NCBI GenBank assembly: GCA_903933395.1
Contig: CAIZKA010000261.1
Coordinates: forward strand, 1-15,121
DNA length: 15,121 nucleotides
Reading direction: 5' to 3'
Origin: an uncultured beta proteobacterium
GTDB taxonomy: Bacteria; Pseudomonadota; Gammaproteobacteria; Burkholderiales; Rhodocyclaceae
Shown: one piece after another, positions 14,655-15,121 of the stretch
Position numbering within the stretch: the first letter of the stretch is position 1
Layout: every line of letters starts with the position of its first letter
Program-made: the position numbers and the translations under genes
Notes under the pieces: model-generated
What the model saw: the letters and a program-made list of their open reading frames with translations, nothing else
Told to the model about the DNA's origin: nothing
The model's database searches: none

Positions 14655-15121
14655 ATGCACCAGAGACGCACCACGCTGACCCGGTACACCATCGAGCAGG
14701 AACACAAGCATCCGGGCGCTTCGGGGGAGTTCTCCGGGCTGCTCAACTCCCTGGCCACGGCCATCAAGATCATCTCCAACCAGGTGAACAAGGGCGCTTT
14801 GGTGGGCATGCTGGGCGATGCCGGCAGCGGCGAGGCCGAGGTCAATGTCCAGGGCGAGGTGCAGAAAAAGCTCGATGTCATGAGCAATGACGTCATGCTG
14901 AAGGAAAACGAGTGGTCCGGCAATCTCTCCGGCATGGCCTCGGAGGAAATGGAAGACGTTTACGTCCTTCCGGAAACTTGCAGGCGCGGCAAGTACCTGC
15001 TGGTCTTCGATCCTCTGGACGGCAGTTCGAACATCGACGTCAACCTGACCGTGGGAACCATCTTTTCGATCCTGCGCTCGCCGAATCCCGGCAAGGACGC
15101 CACCCTCGAAGATTTCCTGCA
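14655..15121 (+). CDS. fbp: Class I fructose-1,6-bisphosphatase, 5' part
   Basis: This is the first 155 codons of a class I FBPase, cut by the window end; the full enzyme is usually about 330-340 residues. It hydrolyses fructose-1,6-bisphosphate to fructose-6-phosphate in gluconeogenesis or the Calvin cycle. Visible family features are the N-terminal L-T-R-Y-T-I-E-Q segment, the region N-D-V-M-L-K, the Glu pair in A-S-E-E-M-E (metal ligands) and the signature F-D-P-L-D-G-S-S-N-I-D-V-N. An AAGGAG site (14641-14646) lies eight bases before the ATG, fixing the start. It is divergent from the DUF2147 gene. Nothing ties it to the quinoprotein locus beyond supplying sugar phosphates during growth on C2-type substrates. 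Confidence 0.95.
   Translation, partial: MHQRRTTLTRYTIEQEHKHPGASGEFSGLLNSLATAIKIISNQVNKGALVGMLGDAGSGEAEVNVQGEVQKKLDVMSNDVMLKENEWSGNLSGMASEEMEDVYVLPETCRRGKYLLVFDPLDGSSNIDVNLTVGTIFSILRSPNPGKDATLEDFL

Noticed and set aside
14639..14935. Minus-strand 98-codon frame opposite fbp
   Set aside because: The plus strand encodes unmistakable FBPase sequence with a good ribosome binding site.
1..15121. CRISPR array, tRNA or rRNA genes, phage genes
   Set aside because: No regularly spaced direct repeats, cloverleaf-like sequence, rRNA segments or phage structural proteins were seen.

Overview
The window is high-GC DNA from a Gram-negative bacterium, most likely a betaproteobacterium; a Rhodocyclales-like host is my guess from gene style only. 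Nearly everything from about 1.5 to 13.5 kb forms one functional locus for periplasmic, PQQ-dependent alcohol oxidation.

Layout. (1) 83-1508, minus: two translationally linked small genes, a secreted protein of unknown function and a secreted Sel1-repeat protein. They follow a clear intrinsic terminator. (2) 1624-3366, minus: a PQQ-dependent alcohol dehydrogenase carrying the Asp-Tyr-Asp signature of lanthanide-dependent enzymes. A near-consensus sigma-54 promoter and upstream palindromes precede it. (3) 3576-7498, minus: a TonB-dependent outer-membrane receptor very similar to E. coli YncD/PqqU (the PQQ importer), then a SoxYZ-like fusion carrier, then a SoxH-like zinc metallohydrolase ('quinoprotein relay system' type 1). 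(4) 7608-11170, minus: tonB, a second SoxH-like hydrolase (type 2) with altered metal ligands, a membrane histidine kinase and a LuxR-type response regulator. These genes overlap each other. (5) 11378-13537, plus: a NosR/NirI-like flavinylated, membrane-bound iron-sulfur protein, divergent from tonB, with its own sigma-54-like promoter. (6) 13538-13999: a gene-poor convergent gap holding a 146-bp inverted-repeat (MITE-like) element. (7) 14000-14434, minus: a secreted DUF2147 protein. (8) 14655 to the end, plus: the 5' part of class I fructose-1,6-bisphosphatase.

How the parts may work together (inference). PqqU, energised by the locus-encoded TonB, would bring PQQ (or a PQQ-metal complex) into the periplasm to load the dehydrogenase. 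The SoxYZ-like carrier with its single central Cys, plus the two SoxH-like hydrolases, would carry and process a thiol-bound intermediate. The NosR-like protein would link the periplasm to the membrane redox pool. The kinase/regulator pair probably controls the locus. A shared palindrome, TCATGA-N3-TCATGA, lies in front of pqqU and in the tonB/NosR-like divergent promoter, with a half-site before the dehydrogenase. No PQQ biosynthesis gene and no cytochrome c gene occurs in the window.
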